Origin: Pontibacter virosus
Lineage (GTDB): Bacteria > Bacteroidota > Bacteroidia > Cytophagales > Hymenobacteraceae
Direction of reading: 5' to 3'
DNA length: 64,000 nt
Assembly: GCF_003096355.1 (NCBI RefSeq)
Contig: NZ_QEKI01000003.1
Span: forward strand, 186,001-250,000
Part shown: piece after piece, positions 1 to 9,010 of the stretch
Layout of the letters: every line of letters begins with the position of its first letter
How positions within the stretch are numbered: the first letter of the stretch is position 1
Translations under genes and position numbers: made by a program
Notes under the pieces: generated by a model
What the model saw: only the letters and a program-made list of their open reading frames with translations
Told to the model about the DNA's origin: nothing
Databases searched by the model: none

Positions 1-1096
1 CATCGAGCAGGTATAGCGCCTTGCTGGTCGGGTGCTTTTCGAGTGAGGATGGCTGTAGCACATCATACGCAGACTTCTGCTTTTTACTCTTCTTCGGCGC
101 CTCTACCTGATCCAGAGAAATGTTGATGACTGGCTCTGGTTGGAATTTCTTGGCGTCCAGGGAAAAAGCATAAATGGCTTTCTGATTTTTCAGGTTAGGA
201 TCGTGCCCTTTGGGTGCCAGCAGCAGTCGGTTTTGCTCCTGGTCATAGGCCAGCCCCTCTATGTTGATCGTGGCTGGAAAGGAGGCTTCGTATACCTTAA
301 CAGTTGGGTTTTGACTGCTGAATCCGCCGACTTCGAAGAGGGCACCGTCACTGCGCACAATGTAGGCATCCTCCCCGGCCACTGCTATCCCTTCGTAGTC
401 GCCAGGTCCGGCAAAGGGAATCTCTCTGATCACTTTTTTCTGTTCAAGGTCATAGACAAAGATCTTTCCTTCTTCATCCTGCACACAAGCCATGCTTCCG
501 TCGGGGAGCAAGGAAATGCCTGACACTTCACGCAGTTCGGCAGGCAACTCCCAGCGGCTGTCTGCCATACCCAGGTCATCCGGGGTAGTTTCATTACTCG
601 TCAGTGGCAGGAGAGAGGCGGACTGTTTCAGAACTTTAGCAGTGTTTGCCGACTGCTCCAGCAGTTCGCCTGCTTCATTGTAGCGCAGCCAGATGTCGCG
701 CGTGCCTTTCTCCAACTCCACCACAAAGCTGGTCATGTTATTCTCCTGCACGCGGTGTACTTCCTCTATCTTGTAGTTGTTAAACTCCTGCTGCAGCTTT
801 GCCACCACGCTTTTCGGGAGGTACTGTTGTTCAATCTCCTCGGTATAACTCAGCAAGGTGCCGTCTTCTAGGAAAAGTGCTTTCCGCTCCCGACCACTGA
901 TCTCGAATTCAGCCTCGTACAGACTGTCCATTCGATCCCAGTCTACCCGTTTGATGGTGGGGTAACTTTCTACAAATTTGACCTTTACGGCATCCGGTAC
1001 GTTTCGGGCAGACCAGATCTGGTCGCAGCTGCTCAGGGTTGTGCCCGCCACAAGCACCATGGCCCATAAATAAGTATGTTTCATTTTAAGCTTCAT
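1..1096 (-). CDS. PepSY-like / SdiA-regulated-like lipoprotein, C-terminus beyond window
   Basis: Open minus-strand frame that reads off the left edge, so only the N-terminal ~365 residues are present. It starts MKLKMKHTYLWAMVL and has a lipobox (TTLSSC) about 27 residues in, so a secreted lipoprotein is likely. The next ~130 residues (DAVKVKFVESYPTIKRVDWD, then LPKSVVAKLQQEF) resemble the PepSY-like fold found in small Bacteroidota secreted proteins. The rest (RWELPAELREVSGISLLPDG, GDYEGIAVAGEDAYIVRSDG, INIEGLAYDQEQNRLLLAPK) has the blade pattern of SdiA-regulated beta-propeller proteins. The ATG at 1084 is an alternative start in the same frame. The fusion of the two domains is read from the sequence; the function is unknown. 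Confidence 0.7.
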   Translation of the reverse strand, partial: MKLKMKHTYLWAMVLVAGTTLSSCDQIWSARNVPDAVKVKFVESYPTIKRVDWDRMDSLYEAEFEISGRERKALFLEDGTLLSYTEEIEQQYLPKSVVAKLQQEFNNYKIEEVHRVQENNMTSFVVELEKGTRDIWLRYNEAGELLEQSANTAKVLKQSASLLPLTSNETTPDDLGMADSRWELPAELREVSGISLLPDGSMACVQDEEGKIFVYDLEQKKVIREIPFAGPGDYEGIAVAGEDAYIVRSDGALFEVGGFSSQNPTVKVYEASFPATINIEGLAYDQEQNRLLLAPKGHDPNLKNQKAIYAFSLDAKKFQPEPVINISLDQVEAPKKSKKQKSAYDVLQPSSLEKHPTSKALYLLD

Positions 1097-1161
1097 AATT
1101 CTTTTGTGTTTCTGATAAGGTATACAGACCGAATTTGAAGCAATTCTGAAGAAAGGCGATT

Positions 1162-2436
1162 TCAGGAAACATTTTTTTGAAACTTCAGTCGCAGCACGTG
1201 TAAGCCCTCTTCATAGGTATAGGAAGGTTGCAGTTGGTATAGCTCGCTGATCTTGCTCACCAGTGCCAGGCCAATGCCCATCGATCCGGAAAGCTTGCTG
1301 CCACTTCTGAAGCGCTCAAACAAGGTGACCGGTTCTTCCTGCAAGGGTTCGCCGGAGTTCTTGATGCAAAGCTCATCTGCCTTTAGGCTGATCCGGATAA
1401 TGCCGCCTGTGCTGTTGTGCCGGATGGCGTTGAGCAGCAGATTGGAAATAAGAATCTCACACAGGCCAATGTTCATTTCTACAAAAACGGGCTGCATGTC
1501 TTCAATCTCTACCTGGATGTCATGCATCAGCATCATTTCCTGCAACTGGTCGAGTTGCTCCTGCAGCAGTTCGTGTAGGGGGATGACCTCGTTCTCTGAA
1601 AACTCCCTGTTCTCGATGCGGGTCAGCAGGATGAGAGAGCGGTTGAGTCGCGACAGCCGGTTGATGGAGGCATGCATCTCTTCCAGCATGGCTGCCTGAG
1701 CCGGCGTCAGGTTATCGGACTGCATGAAGAGCTCCAGTTTGCTGCTCACAATGGCCAGCGGCGTTTGTATCTCGTGCGAGGCGTTTTCGGTGAACTCTTT
1801 CAGGTTGAGGTAGTCGTTGTGGATTTTGCCGGTCATGGCCTGCAGCACTTCATTCAGTTCCTGAAACTCCTGCGTATCGGTGGGTTTCAGGAGTAACGGT
1901 TTTCGCTGGGTCAGACTGTAGCGCTTGGCCCGCTCAAGCGTGTCATAAAAGTTGCGCCAGTTGTATTTGTTGATGAAGTAGTTCACCCCGGCTAGTCCGA
2001 TGAGCAGCAGTACGAATATCCAGGCCATCGCCAGCATGGTACTCTCAAACAAATCCTCGAAGTCCATCAATGACTTGAGGATGGTGTACTCAAATGGTTT
2101 TCCGTCCTGGTAAGTCGTGAAAGTTAACTTGCGGAAAGGCACGTATTCCTCGTCGTAGGTACTAAAGATCAAGGTATCTGAAAGGGCTTCGAGCGCTCCG
2201 GCATGGGTGCTGGTTTCCCTGACAATAATGGCTTCCGATATACCAGAGGTCACATTGGGCAGTTCGTTATACCTTCTGATGTATTCAATGATGTTTTCCT
2301 TATCTGTAAAGAGCTGGTCATCTACTTCGTCGTAGATCTCGGTCTGCAGGATCTTATAAAAGCTCAGACCTCCCAGTAAAAACACGATAACGGAAACCAG
2401 CAGGTAATAGAGACTGGTCTTGGTGAGGATGCGCAT
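1162..2436 (-). CDS. Membrane sensor histidine kinase
   Basis: 424-residue sensor kinase. Membrane segments lie near residues 8-28 and 136-156 and enclose a ~105-residue extracytoplasmic sensor. A HisKA domain follows with the phospho-acceptor His221 in ENASHEIQTP. The HATPase domain has its N-box (LISNLLLNAIRHN) and a GIGLALV glycine motif near the C-terminus. It is translationally coupled to the upstream response regulator gene: the regulator's TGA and this ATG share a base (TGATG at 2438-2434). That fits a cognate two-component pair of QseC/ArlS-like layout. The signal sensed cannot be read from the sequence. Confidence 0.93.
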   Translation of the reverse strand: MRILTKTSLYYLLVSVIVFLLGGLSFYKILQTEIYDEVDDQLFTDKENIIEYIRRYNELPNVTSGISEAIIVRETSTHAGALEALSDTLIFSTYDEEYVPFRKLTFTTYQDGKPFEYTILKSLMDFEDLFESTMLAMAWIFVLLLIGLAGVNYFINKYNWRNFYDTLERAKRYSLTQRKPLLLKPTDTQEFQELNEVLQAMTGKIHNDYLNLKEFTENASHEIQTPLAIVSSKLELFMQSDNLTPAQAAMLEEMHASINRLSRLNRSLILLTRIENREFSENEVIPLHELLQEQLDQLQEMMLMHDIQVEIEDMQPVFVEMNIGLCEILISNLLLNAIRHNSTGGIIRISLKADELCIKNSGEPLQEEPVTLFERFRSGSKLSGSMGIGLALVSKISELYQLQPSYTYEEGLHVLRLKFQKNVS

Positions 2437-3110
2437 CAGAAGCTGAATTTATAGCCCATCCCATACACGGTCGTGATCGGGTCTTCACCACCGGCCTCCA
2501 CCAACTTGCGGCGCAGGTTCTTGATGTGCGTGTACACAAAGTCGAGTGAATCGAGCGACTCGATGTGGTCGCCCCAGAGATGCTCGGCAATGGAGTCTTT
2601 GGTCAGTACCCTGTTTTTGTTGGTGACAAAGTAGAGGAGCAGGTCATACTCTTTTTTGGTTAGGGTGAGCTTGCGACCCTGCACCAGCGCTTCGGCCGAC
2701 TCCGGAAACACCTCCAGATCTCCGATCTGGATCACCTTTTGACCATTGAAATTACGACGCCTGATAACGGAGCGTAGCCTGGCATTGAGCTCTGACAAAT
2801 GAAAAGGTTTGGTGAGATAGTCGTCTGCGCCAAGTTCCAGTCCTGTGATTTTGTCGTCGAGGGCGTTTTTCGCTGAAATGATGATGATGCCCGTATCCGG
2901 ACTGTTCTTCTTGAGCGATCGCACCAGGTCCAGCCCGTTGCCGCCTGGTAGGGTCAGGTCTACCAGCACACAGGTATAGTGGTGGTTAGCTAGCATGCGG
3001 GAGCCATCGTGGTAGTTTAGGGCTGTATCGCAGGTATAGCCACCCTGTTGCAGGTAAGCGACCATCGACACATTCAGGGCTTGTTCGTCTTCTATTATCA
3101 GGAGTTTCAT
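2436..3110 (-). CDS. OmpR-family response regulator
   Basis: 224-residue regulator beginning MKLLIIEDEQ. The receiver domain has the acidic pocket at E7/D8, the phospho-acceptor Asp51 (CVLVDLTLPGG) and the conserved Lys in YLTKPF. A C-terminal winged-helix DNA-binding domain ends ITTVYGMGYKFSF. A longer frame reaches upstream to 3173, but the receiver fold begins exactly at this ATG, so 3110 is preferred. The stop overlaps the start of the kinase gene by one base, which supports co-expression as a two-component system. Targets are unknown. Confidence 0.93.
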   Translation of the reverse strand: MKLLIIEDEQALNVSMVAYLQQGGYTCDTALNYHDGSRMLANHHYTCVLVDLTLPGGNGLDLVRSLKKNSPDTGIIIISAKNALDDKITGLELGADDYLTKPFHLSELNARLRSVIRRRNFNGQKVIQIGDLEVFPESAEALVQGRKLTLTKKEYDLLLYFVTNKNRVLTKDSIAEHLWGDHIESLDSLDFVYTHIKNLRRKLVEAGGEDPITTVYGMGYKFSF

Positions 3111-3393
3111 CCGATCTGCTTGTTTCACGAAGTATACGGAAAGAATCTGAAGACAATCTGTTTCGCCAGGCAAGTATAGGACGTAGGCTATGTATACGGC
3201 CAGAGGTATACCTGATGCAGGTATCTTAGAACACTAAAGCTGAATTATCTTGTCAAGAGCCTACAGCATGCAGGACACTGCCAGGGAGGCGAATCAAGAG
3301 AGCGCCGGATTACCTCAGCCTGGAGCAAGATACCACCTCCATCAGAAGTTGAGGTAACGTAAAAACACTGCAGGTATAGGCGTTAAATCTGGC

Positions 3394-5967
3394 TTAAAAC
3401 CAGTGGATTCTACGGTTCTTTTTCTCTTCCTGCCTGCGCCTTTTTTCCTCCTGTTTTCTTTCACGGTTACTCTTTGCCTGGTTTTTCCAGTCTTCGTAGG
3501 TTTTCACAACCCGGTCGGCAATCCGGTCAAAAATATTTTCGGGCTCAGGAGGTGCGTCGCGGTAAGAGGGGCAGCTCACCATACCTTGCAAGTGGGAGGG
3601 AAGCGGAGCAAAACGGCCTGTGCGCAAACTGGCAAACTCCTTGTCCTGCGCCAAGCGCCGCATGTACTCGCCCCACACCGGCATGGCCGTGCGCGATCCC
3701 TGGCCCTCACTGATCGTTCTAAACCTGACTTTCGGGCTTTCTGCCCCAACCCAAACGCCCGTTACCAGTTCCGGGGTGATGCCAATGAACCAGCCATCCG
3801 CATGCTCCTGCGATGTGCCTGTTTTGCCGGCAATATCCATGCGCAAGCCATACTCTGTCCGCAGGCGGGCAGCGCTGCCTTCTTCTACTACGCCCTGCAG
3901 CAGGTGCAGCATAACGGCTGCATTGTCGCGTGAGAGCACGCGCTGGGTGCCGCTTCTGCTACGGTACTGGTGAATCACGCGACTCTGACTGTCTTCAATG
4001 CGGTCTATGTAGATCGGTTCTGTTTTATAGCCTCCGTTCGCAAAAGCGGTGTAGGCACTCACCATTTCCAGTAGCGAGAGATCAGCCGTGCCCAATGCCA
4101 GCGATGGTACGCGGGGTAGGTCCTGCTGTATGCCCATTCGCTTGGCCAGTGACACCGTGCGGTCAACCCCCGTCTCCAGGATCAGGTGTGCGGAAATGGT
4201 GTTCACCGATTGTGCCAGGGCACCGCGCATCGTATACTCACCCCCATACTGCCCATTGGAATTGCGTGGCGACCAATCTTCGTATTCGGGGTAGGTGGTC
4301 AGCTCATTTGGAAAATATTCGCAGGGATTGATACCTTTCTCCAGCGCCGCCGCATATACAAAGGGCTTGAACGTAGAACCCACCTGGCGTCGGGAACGCA
4401 CGTGGTCATACTTGAATGCATGGTGGTTGATGCCGCCCACCCAGGCGCGCACAAAGCCGGTGGCAGGCTCCATCGACAGCAGACCCGTGTTCAGGAAACG
4501 CTGGTAATACTGCAGGGAGTCCATCGGCGTCATGGGCTTGGTGGTGCTGCCTTTCCAGTTGAATACCTGCATGTTCACAGGCTGCCGGAAGTTTTCCAAT
4601 ATTTCTGCTTCATCGGCACCGCCTGCTTTCATTTTTTTATAACGGTCAGAGCGCTGCATGGCCAGCTGAATTACCGAGGCATCGGAGCCCCAGGGCGTGC
4701 GGCCCTTCCAGTGGGCGTCGAACTGCTGCTGCAACTGAGCCATCTTCTTACGCACGGCCTGCTCAGCATGCCGCTGCATACGCGAGTCGATGGTGGTATA
4801 GATCTTCAGACCGTCGGTGTAGAGGTTGTAGGGCTGGCCGTTTTGCTTGCGCTGCGTGGCGGCCCATTGCACAAGCTCCTGGCGCAGTTGCTCCCTAAAA
4901 TAAGGAGCCATGCCATCGTTGTGCGTGATGTAGCGGTAGTTTAGCTTGAGCGGCGTTTTTTTCAGAGAGTCAGCTTCTTGTGGAGTAAGGAACTCATACC
5001 TGGCCATCTGGTTGAGCACCACATTACGTCGCTGAAGCGAGCGCTCCGGGTATAGGCGCGGGTTGTAGCTGGTCGTGGCCTTGAGCATACCGATCAGCAC
5101 GGCTGCCTGCTCGGTTCTTAACGAGTCAGCGGTTGTGTTGAAGAAGCGGCGCGAGGCCCGTTCGATGCCGTACAGGTTGCCGCCCATCGGTACCGTGTTC
5201 AGGTATAGCTCCAGCAATTCCTGCTTAGAGTAAATGCTTTCGAGCTTACGGGCGATGATGATCTCGCGCATCTTGTTAATCGGCATTTCCCAGATGCGAC
5301 GACCTTTGCGGGGAAAAAGGTTCTTGGCCAACTGCTGGCTTAGCGTACTGCCCCCGCCCGCGCTTTCCTGACCCATCAGCAGCGTCTTGATGAGTACGCG
5401 GGCCATGCTCCGGGTATCCACGCCGCTGTGCTTGTAAAAGCGCACATCCTCCGTCGCGATCAGGGCATTGATCGCAACAGGTGCAATATCATCGTATCGG
5501 ATGTTGGTGCGGTCCTGAATGTAATAGCGCCCCAACAGCACTTTATCCGCTGAGTATACCTCAGAGGCCGTGTTATTCTGAATCGCCTTCAGTTGCGCGC
5601 GCGAAGGTATGGCACCGCCTACTATACCTGTAAACACCGCCAGGTAAAAGATGGTAAAGCCGAGCAGTAAAAAGAGGGCGCCCTTCAAGGCAAAGCGCAG
5701 GATGGCCCGTATATCTGACATGCGGGGCTTAAACAGGTTAAACTGGCGTATAGCCTGTCCTTTCTGCCGCCAGTAGGCAGCAGTGAACTTTGGTTTCTGG
5801 CTTTCGAAGAAAAGTCGAAACTGAGTTCCTAAAAAAGTGAGTACGGGCACCAGAAGGCCGTAAGTAATTAATTTTATTAGCTTTACAAGCAAACGCTTCA
5901 TATAAGGTAAGTTGTTGCGCAACTGCTGTCCCAGTAGCAGCCAAAAGGCAGGCAATAACCACGCCAT
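3394..5967 (-). CDS. Class A penicillin-binding protein (PBP1A-like)
   Basis: 857-residue bifunctional peptidoglycan synthase. After one membrane anchor (~95-115) comes the GT51 glycosyltransferase, with the catalytic ATEDVRFYKHSG motif (Glu173) and GGGSTLSQQLAKNLF (~204-218), which polymerises lipid II. The transpeptidase domain has SxxK as STFK in RRQVGSTFKPF (near residue 530), SxN as SVN, and KTG in AGKTGTSQEHADGWFIG. The tail is rich in Lys, Arg and Glu. The start is uncertain. The first ATG has a good upstream AGGAAAGG, while the in-frame ATG at 5901 (MKRLLVKLIK) gives a more usual N-terminus. Confidence 0.95.
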   Translation of the reverse strand: MAWLLPAFWLLLGQQLRNNLPYMKRLLVKLIKLITYGLLVPVLTFLGTQFRLFFESQKPKFTAAYWRQKGQAIRQFNLFKPRMSDIRAILRFALKGALFLLLGFTIFYLAVFTGIVGGAIPSRAQLKAIQNNTASEVYSADKVLLGRYYIQDRTNIRYDDIAPVAINALIATEDVRFYKHSGVDTRSMARVLIKTLLMGQESAGGGSTLSQQLAKNLFPRKGRRIWEMPINKMREIIIARKLESIYSKQELLELYLNTVPMGGNLYGIERASRRFFNTTADSLRTEQAAVLIGMLKATTSYNPRLYPERSLQRRNVVLNQMARYEFLTPQEADSLKKTPLKLNYRYITHNDGMAPYFREQLRQELVQWAATQRKQNGQPYNLYTDGLKIYTTIDSRMQRHAEQAVRKKMAQLQQQFDAHWKGRTPWGSDASVIQLAMQRSDRYKKMKAGGADEAEILENFRQPVNMQVFNWKGSTTKPMTPMDSLQYYQRFLNTGLLSMEPATGFVRAWVGGINHHAFKYDHVRSRRQVGSTFKPFVYAAALEKGINPCEYFPNELTTYPEYEDWSPRNSNGQYGGEYTMRGALAQSVNTISAHLILETGVDRTVSLAKRMGIQQDLPRVPSLALGTADLSLLEMVSAYTAFANGGYKTEPIYIDRIEDSQSRVIHQYRSRSGTQRVLSRDNAAVMLHLLQGVVEEGSAARLRTEYGLRMDIAGKTGTSQEHADGWFIGITPELVTGVWVGAESPKVRFRTISEGQGSRTAMPVWGEYMRRLAQDKEFASLRTGRFAPLPSHLQGMVSCPSYRDAPPEPENIFDRIADRVVKTYEDWKNQAKSNRERKQEEKRRRQEEKKNRRIHWF

Positions 5968-6238
5968 ACCTTTCCTCGTTTTTCAGAAGCCATACGCAAA
6001 AAATGGTGCACTAGACAACCGCTTCTGTTTTAGTGCTTCGGATTACAACGCAATAAGCACAATTTTTATTCAATTTGATGTTGGCAAGGCAGCTCACTTT
6101 GTCTCATTGGCAGACAACACTAATCTTGTACCTAAGAAAAGCAGTACGTGTTTTCAGGCTACTTATCATCCTAACGACGACTCAAATAAGATGGGAAGTA
6201 CGAAAAGGGGCAAATTAGTAATAGCCCACTTTTATAGG
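5968..6238. other. Intergenic region without visible gene
   Basis: Divergent spacer between the penicillin-binding protein and the acyl-CoA dehydrogenase. I see no convincing short ORF, RNA gene or repeat. The promoter-like element for the plus-strand gene lies just to its right. Confidence 0.5.
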
Positions 6239-6246
6239 TAAATTTG
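6239..6246 (+). promoter_or_regulatory. Bacteroidota -7 promoter element
   Basis: TAAATTTG matches TAnnTTTG, the -7 consensus of the Bacteroidota housekeeping sigma factor, about 62 bp before the preferred ATG of the acyl-CoA dehydrogenase. No clear TTG -33 element is present, so this is a candidate only. Confidence 0.35.
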
Positions 6247-6308
6247 TACAAATGGCTCCGGGTTTCAAGTATGTTATACCTGGAGGCGATGAATCAATAT
6301 GCCCTTAC

Positions 6309-7463
6309 ATGAATTTAAATCAGATCCTGCAACTGGTAAGCCAGACCACACAAACCGTTATACAGGAAGAGGCTCCCCGGGTAGACCGGGAGGCACTGTG
6401 GCCTGAAGAAAGCATCCGGGCTATGCAACGCAATGGTCTGGCCGGACTAGTGGTGCCGCGCGAAGAAGGCGGCATGGGGCAGGGCTTATATGCACTGGCC
6501 CGCGCCTGCGAGACGATTGGCAGTGTGTCAGCCTCTACAGCCCTGTGCTTTGGAATGCATTGCGTGGGCACAGCAGTGATCGCGGCAAAGGCGACAAGCC
6601 AACAGCGGAAAGAGTTTCTGCAACCTATCGCTGCAGGCGAACACCTGACCACCCTGGCTTTGAGTGAACCCGGCACCGGCTCACATTTCTATTTCCCGCA
6701 AACGCAGCTCTTGCTGCAGTCGGATGACGAATACCTGATCCGCGGTAGTAAAACATTCGTGACGAATGGCAGTAAGGCGGACTCCTACGTCATCTCCACG
6801 ATGGGCATAGAGCCGGATGCCACCTTGCATGAGTTTTCTTGCGTGGTAGTTGAAAAAGACCGAAACGGTTTGGAGTGGGGCGCTGATTGGAAAGGCCTGG
6901 GAATGCGTGGTAATTCATCCCGCAGCCTGACGCTAAACGAAGTGCGGGTGCCTGCGCACAACCTGCTCGGCGAACATGGTGATCAGCTTTGGTATGTTTT
7001 TCAGGTAGTGGCTCCTTTTTTCCTCACAGCTATGTCAGGCACTTACCTGGGTATAGCCCAGGCTGCTTTCGACAATGTGCGGCAACACCTGATGGAACGC
7101 ACCCACCGCCACAGTGGCATGTCCCTGTCACAACTGGCTTTGATTCAGCACCGGGTTGGGTTGCTTTGGGCTAAGATTGAACGCACGCGTCGTCTCATCT
7201 ACCATGCCACTGAATTGGCAGATCTGAGCGACCCGGGTGCCGTGCTGCCTATTTTGTCAGCAAAGGCAGAAGTAGCGAATTGTGCGGTGGATGTGGTGAA
7301 CGAGGCTATGACCCTGGCCGGCGGCATCGCCTACCGCGACAACTCCCGCCTGGACGTGTTGCTGCGCGACGCCCGCGCCGCTCACGTGATGGCACCTACC
7401 ACCGACCTGTTGTATACCTGGCTCGGCCGGGCGTTGCTCGATCAACCCATTCTGGATAGTTAA
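6309..7463 (+). CDS. Acyl-CoA dehydrogenase family protein
   Basis: 384 residues from MNLNQILQL. Shows the flavin-dependent acyl-CoA dehydrogenase plan: a helical N-domain, a beta-domain with LALSEPGTGSH and KTFVTNGSKADSYVI (FAD/substrate contacts), and a C-terminal helical domain ending with AGGIAYRDNSRLDVLLRDARAAHVM. Family members carry out alpha,beta-dehydrogenation of acyl-CoA with electrons passed to ETF; the chain-length preference cannot be read. The upstream in-frame codon at 6252 would add 19 residues foreign to the family, and it lies where transcription would begin if the TAAATTTG element is used. Two bases after the stop comes the start of a histidine kinase, an unusual partner. 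Confidence 0.85.
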   Translation: MNLNQILQLVSQTTQTVIQEEAPRVDREALWPEESIRAMQRNGLAGLVVPREEGGMGQGLYALARACETIGSVSASTALCFGMHCVGTAVIAAKATSQQRKEFLQPIAAGEHLTTLALSEPGTGSHFYFPQTQLLLQSDDEYLIRGSKTFVTNGSKADSYVISTMGIEPDATLHEFSCVVVEKDRNGLEWGADWKGLGMRGNSSRSLTLNEVRVPAHNLLGEHGDQLWYVFQVVAPFFLTAMSGTYLGIAQAAFDNVRQHLMERTHRHSGMSLSQLALIQHRVGLLWAKIERTRRLIYHATELADLSDPGAVLPILSAKAEVANCAVDVVNEAMTLAGGIAYRDNSRLDVLLRDARAAHVMAPTTDLLYTWLGRALLDQPILDS

Positions 7464-7465
7464 CC

Positions 7466-9010
7466 ATGCCCGCCCAAATGAAGTGTATATACTACTTAGG
7501 CTTACGTGAGGAAACACTACAACTTTTCCAGCAGCAATTGAGGGAGATTCAGCTGGAGGTTGTAACAGCAGAAGATATACTCACCCAGAAGGCTGATTTA
7601 ACGGTTTGCGACATACTTCTGGTGGGTGAGCAGGTTGAGAATCCAGTCCGGATTGCGCAGCAGACCTTCTCGAAAGACAAAGCCATCTCTATACTGCTCA
7701 TCAATGATAGAGCCAACCATCAGAAAGTAAAGAGCGCCCTGCAGTTTGCCCCTTTTGTAGGCCCCACCATACAGGCGGTTTCCAGCGAGCTCGGCACAGC
7801 TCTGGTCCCGATCGTGGAGGACGCGATGCAGCGCACCGAGCAGCGGCGCAGCTATGTGCGCATTCGCTCTGCCAGCACGTCTGTCACTGCCTTCACGCCT
7901 AATTACATGGAGAAAGTCCGGGTGAGCTATATGACCCGCGTACTGGATGAAGCCCCGATAGGAGCGGCCCTGCTGGCAAAAGACGGCACTGTACTGAATG
8001 TCAACAATTACATCGTGCGCTTGCTGGGTCTTTCCGATAAAGAGATTCTGGGTATTGCCTTTGCGGCGCACTTTCCTGAGGTGGAACGCATTGCCTTGCA
8101 GGACTTTATCACGGATGGCTATCTCAGCAAACAAAAGCACATCTTTGAACTGGGATCAGCCGATGACCGTAAGTTTCTCGAAATTTCGATCGGCGATATT
8201 GACGCCAATAGCTCCTCGCCCTACAAAATTGCGATTGTAAACGATGTGACTGAGGCCGCGCAGGCCCGTCAGCGCACGCTGGCGCACATAGACGAGCTGC
8301 AAAAACTCAACGAGGAACTTCAACGGGTGAACGAGGATCTGGACACCTTCGTGTACACCGCCTCTCACGACCTCAAATCCCCTATCCTGAACATCGAAGG
8401 CCTTGTCAACCTGCTGGAGGAGAGCCTGAGCCAGGAACAACTGGGAGAGGTGCCAGAACTCGATCACATCCGACGCTCCGTGGAGCGCTTCAAGGTTACC
8501 ATCGAGGACCTGACCGAAGTAGCCCGCATTCAGCGCAGCTTTGGACAGGAAGCGACCGAACTCAAGGTAGCAGACATGGTGACCGACGTACAGCAGTTGC
8601 TTCAGCCTGAAATTGAAAAGGCGGGCGCTATGATTGAGGTTGACACACAGCAGGCTCCGGTCATTCTCTTTTCCAGAAAGAATTTTAAAAGTGTGTTGCT
8701 CAACTTAATGAGTAATGCCATCAAATACCAGGATCCCCAGCGCCAGCTTCGCATCCACATTCGGGCCACCCTGCACGACAATCGCTTCCATCTGAGCGTG
8801 CAGGATAATGGTCTGGGTATTCCGGCTGGCAGGCAGGAAAGGGTGTTTCAGTTATTTAAAAGGATGCACATGCACGTGCAGGGAAGCGGCATTGGGCTCT
8901 ACATTGTGAAGCGCATTGTCAGCAACAGTGGCGGGACGGTAAGTGTTGAAAGCAGAGAGGGGGAGGGCACCACCTTCACTGTATCGCTGCCTGCGCTTAC
9001 GCATAGCTAG
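7466..9010 (+). CDS. Soluble PAS-domain sensor histidine kinase with receiver-like N-terminus
   Basis: 514 residues, no membrane segment. Residues ~1-125 have the alternating strand/helix pattern of a receiver domain, but the usual phospho-Asp region reads CDILLVGEQ, so it is probably a pseudo-receiver. A PAS domain follows (~150-265, from VLDEAPIGAALLAKDG), then a short coiled coil (LQKLNEELQRVNEDLD), HisKA with FVYTASHDLKSPILNIEG, and a HATPase with LLNLMSNAIKYQ, VQDNGLGIP and GSGIGLYIVKRIV. The HisKA/HATPase half closely resembles that of the CheB-CheR hybrid at 25-29 kb. The start is 2 bp after the acyl-CoA dehydrogenase stop, suggesting coupling. It converges with the next gene through a shared CTAG. 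Confidence 0.88.
   Translation: MPAQMKCIYYLGLREETLQLFQQQLREIQLEVVTAEDILTQKADLTVCDILLVGEQVENPVRIAQQTFSKDKAISILLINDRANHQKVKSALQFAPFVGPTIQAVSSELGTALVPIVEDAMQRTEQRRSYVRIRSASTSVTAFTPNYMEKVRVSYMTRVLDEAPIGAALLAKDGTVLNVNNYIVRLLGLSDKEILGIAFAAHFPEVERIALQDFITDGYLSKQKHIFELGSADDRKFLEISIGDIDANSSSPYKIAIVNDVTEAAQARQRTLAHIDELQKLNEELQRVNEDLDTFVYTASHDLKSPILNIEGLVNLLEESLSQEQLGEVPELDHIRRSVERFKVTIEDLTEVARIQRSFGQEATELKVADMVTDVQQLLQPEIEKAGAMIEVDTQQAPVILFSRKNFKSVLLNLMSNAIKYQDPQRQLRIHIRATLHDNRFHLSVQDNGLGIPAGRQERVFQLFKRMHMHVQGSGIGLYIVKRIVSNSGGTVSVESREGEGTTFTVSLPALTHS

Noticed and set aside
4186..4944. 252-residue plus-strand frame
   Set aside because: Lies wholly within the penicillin-binding protein gene on the other strand, and has no motif of its own.
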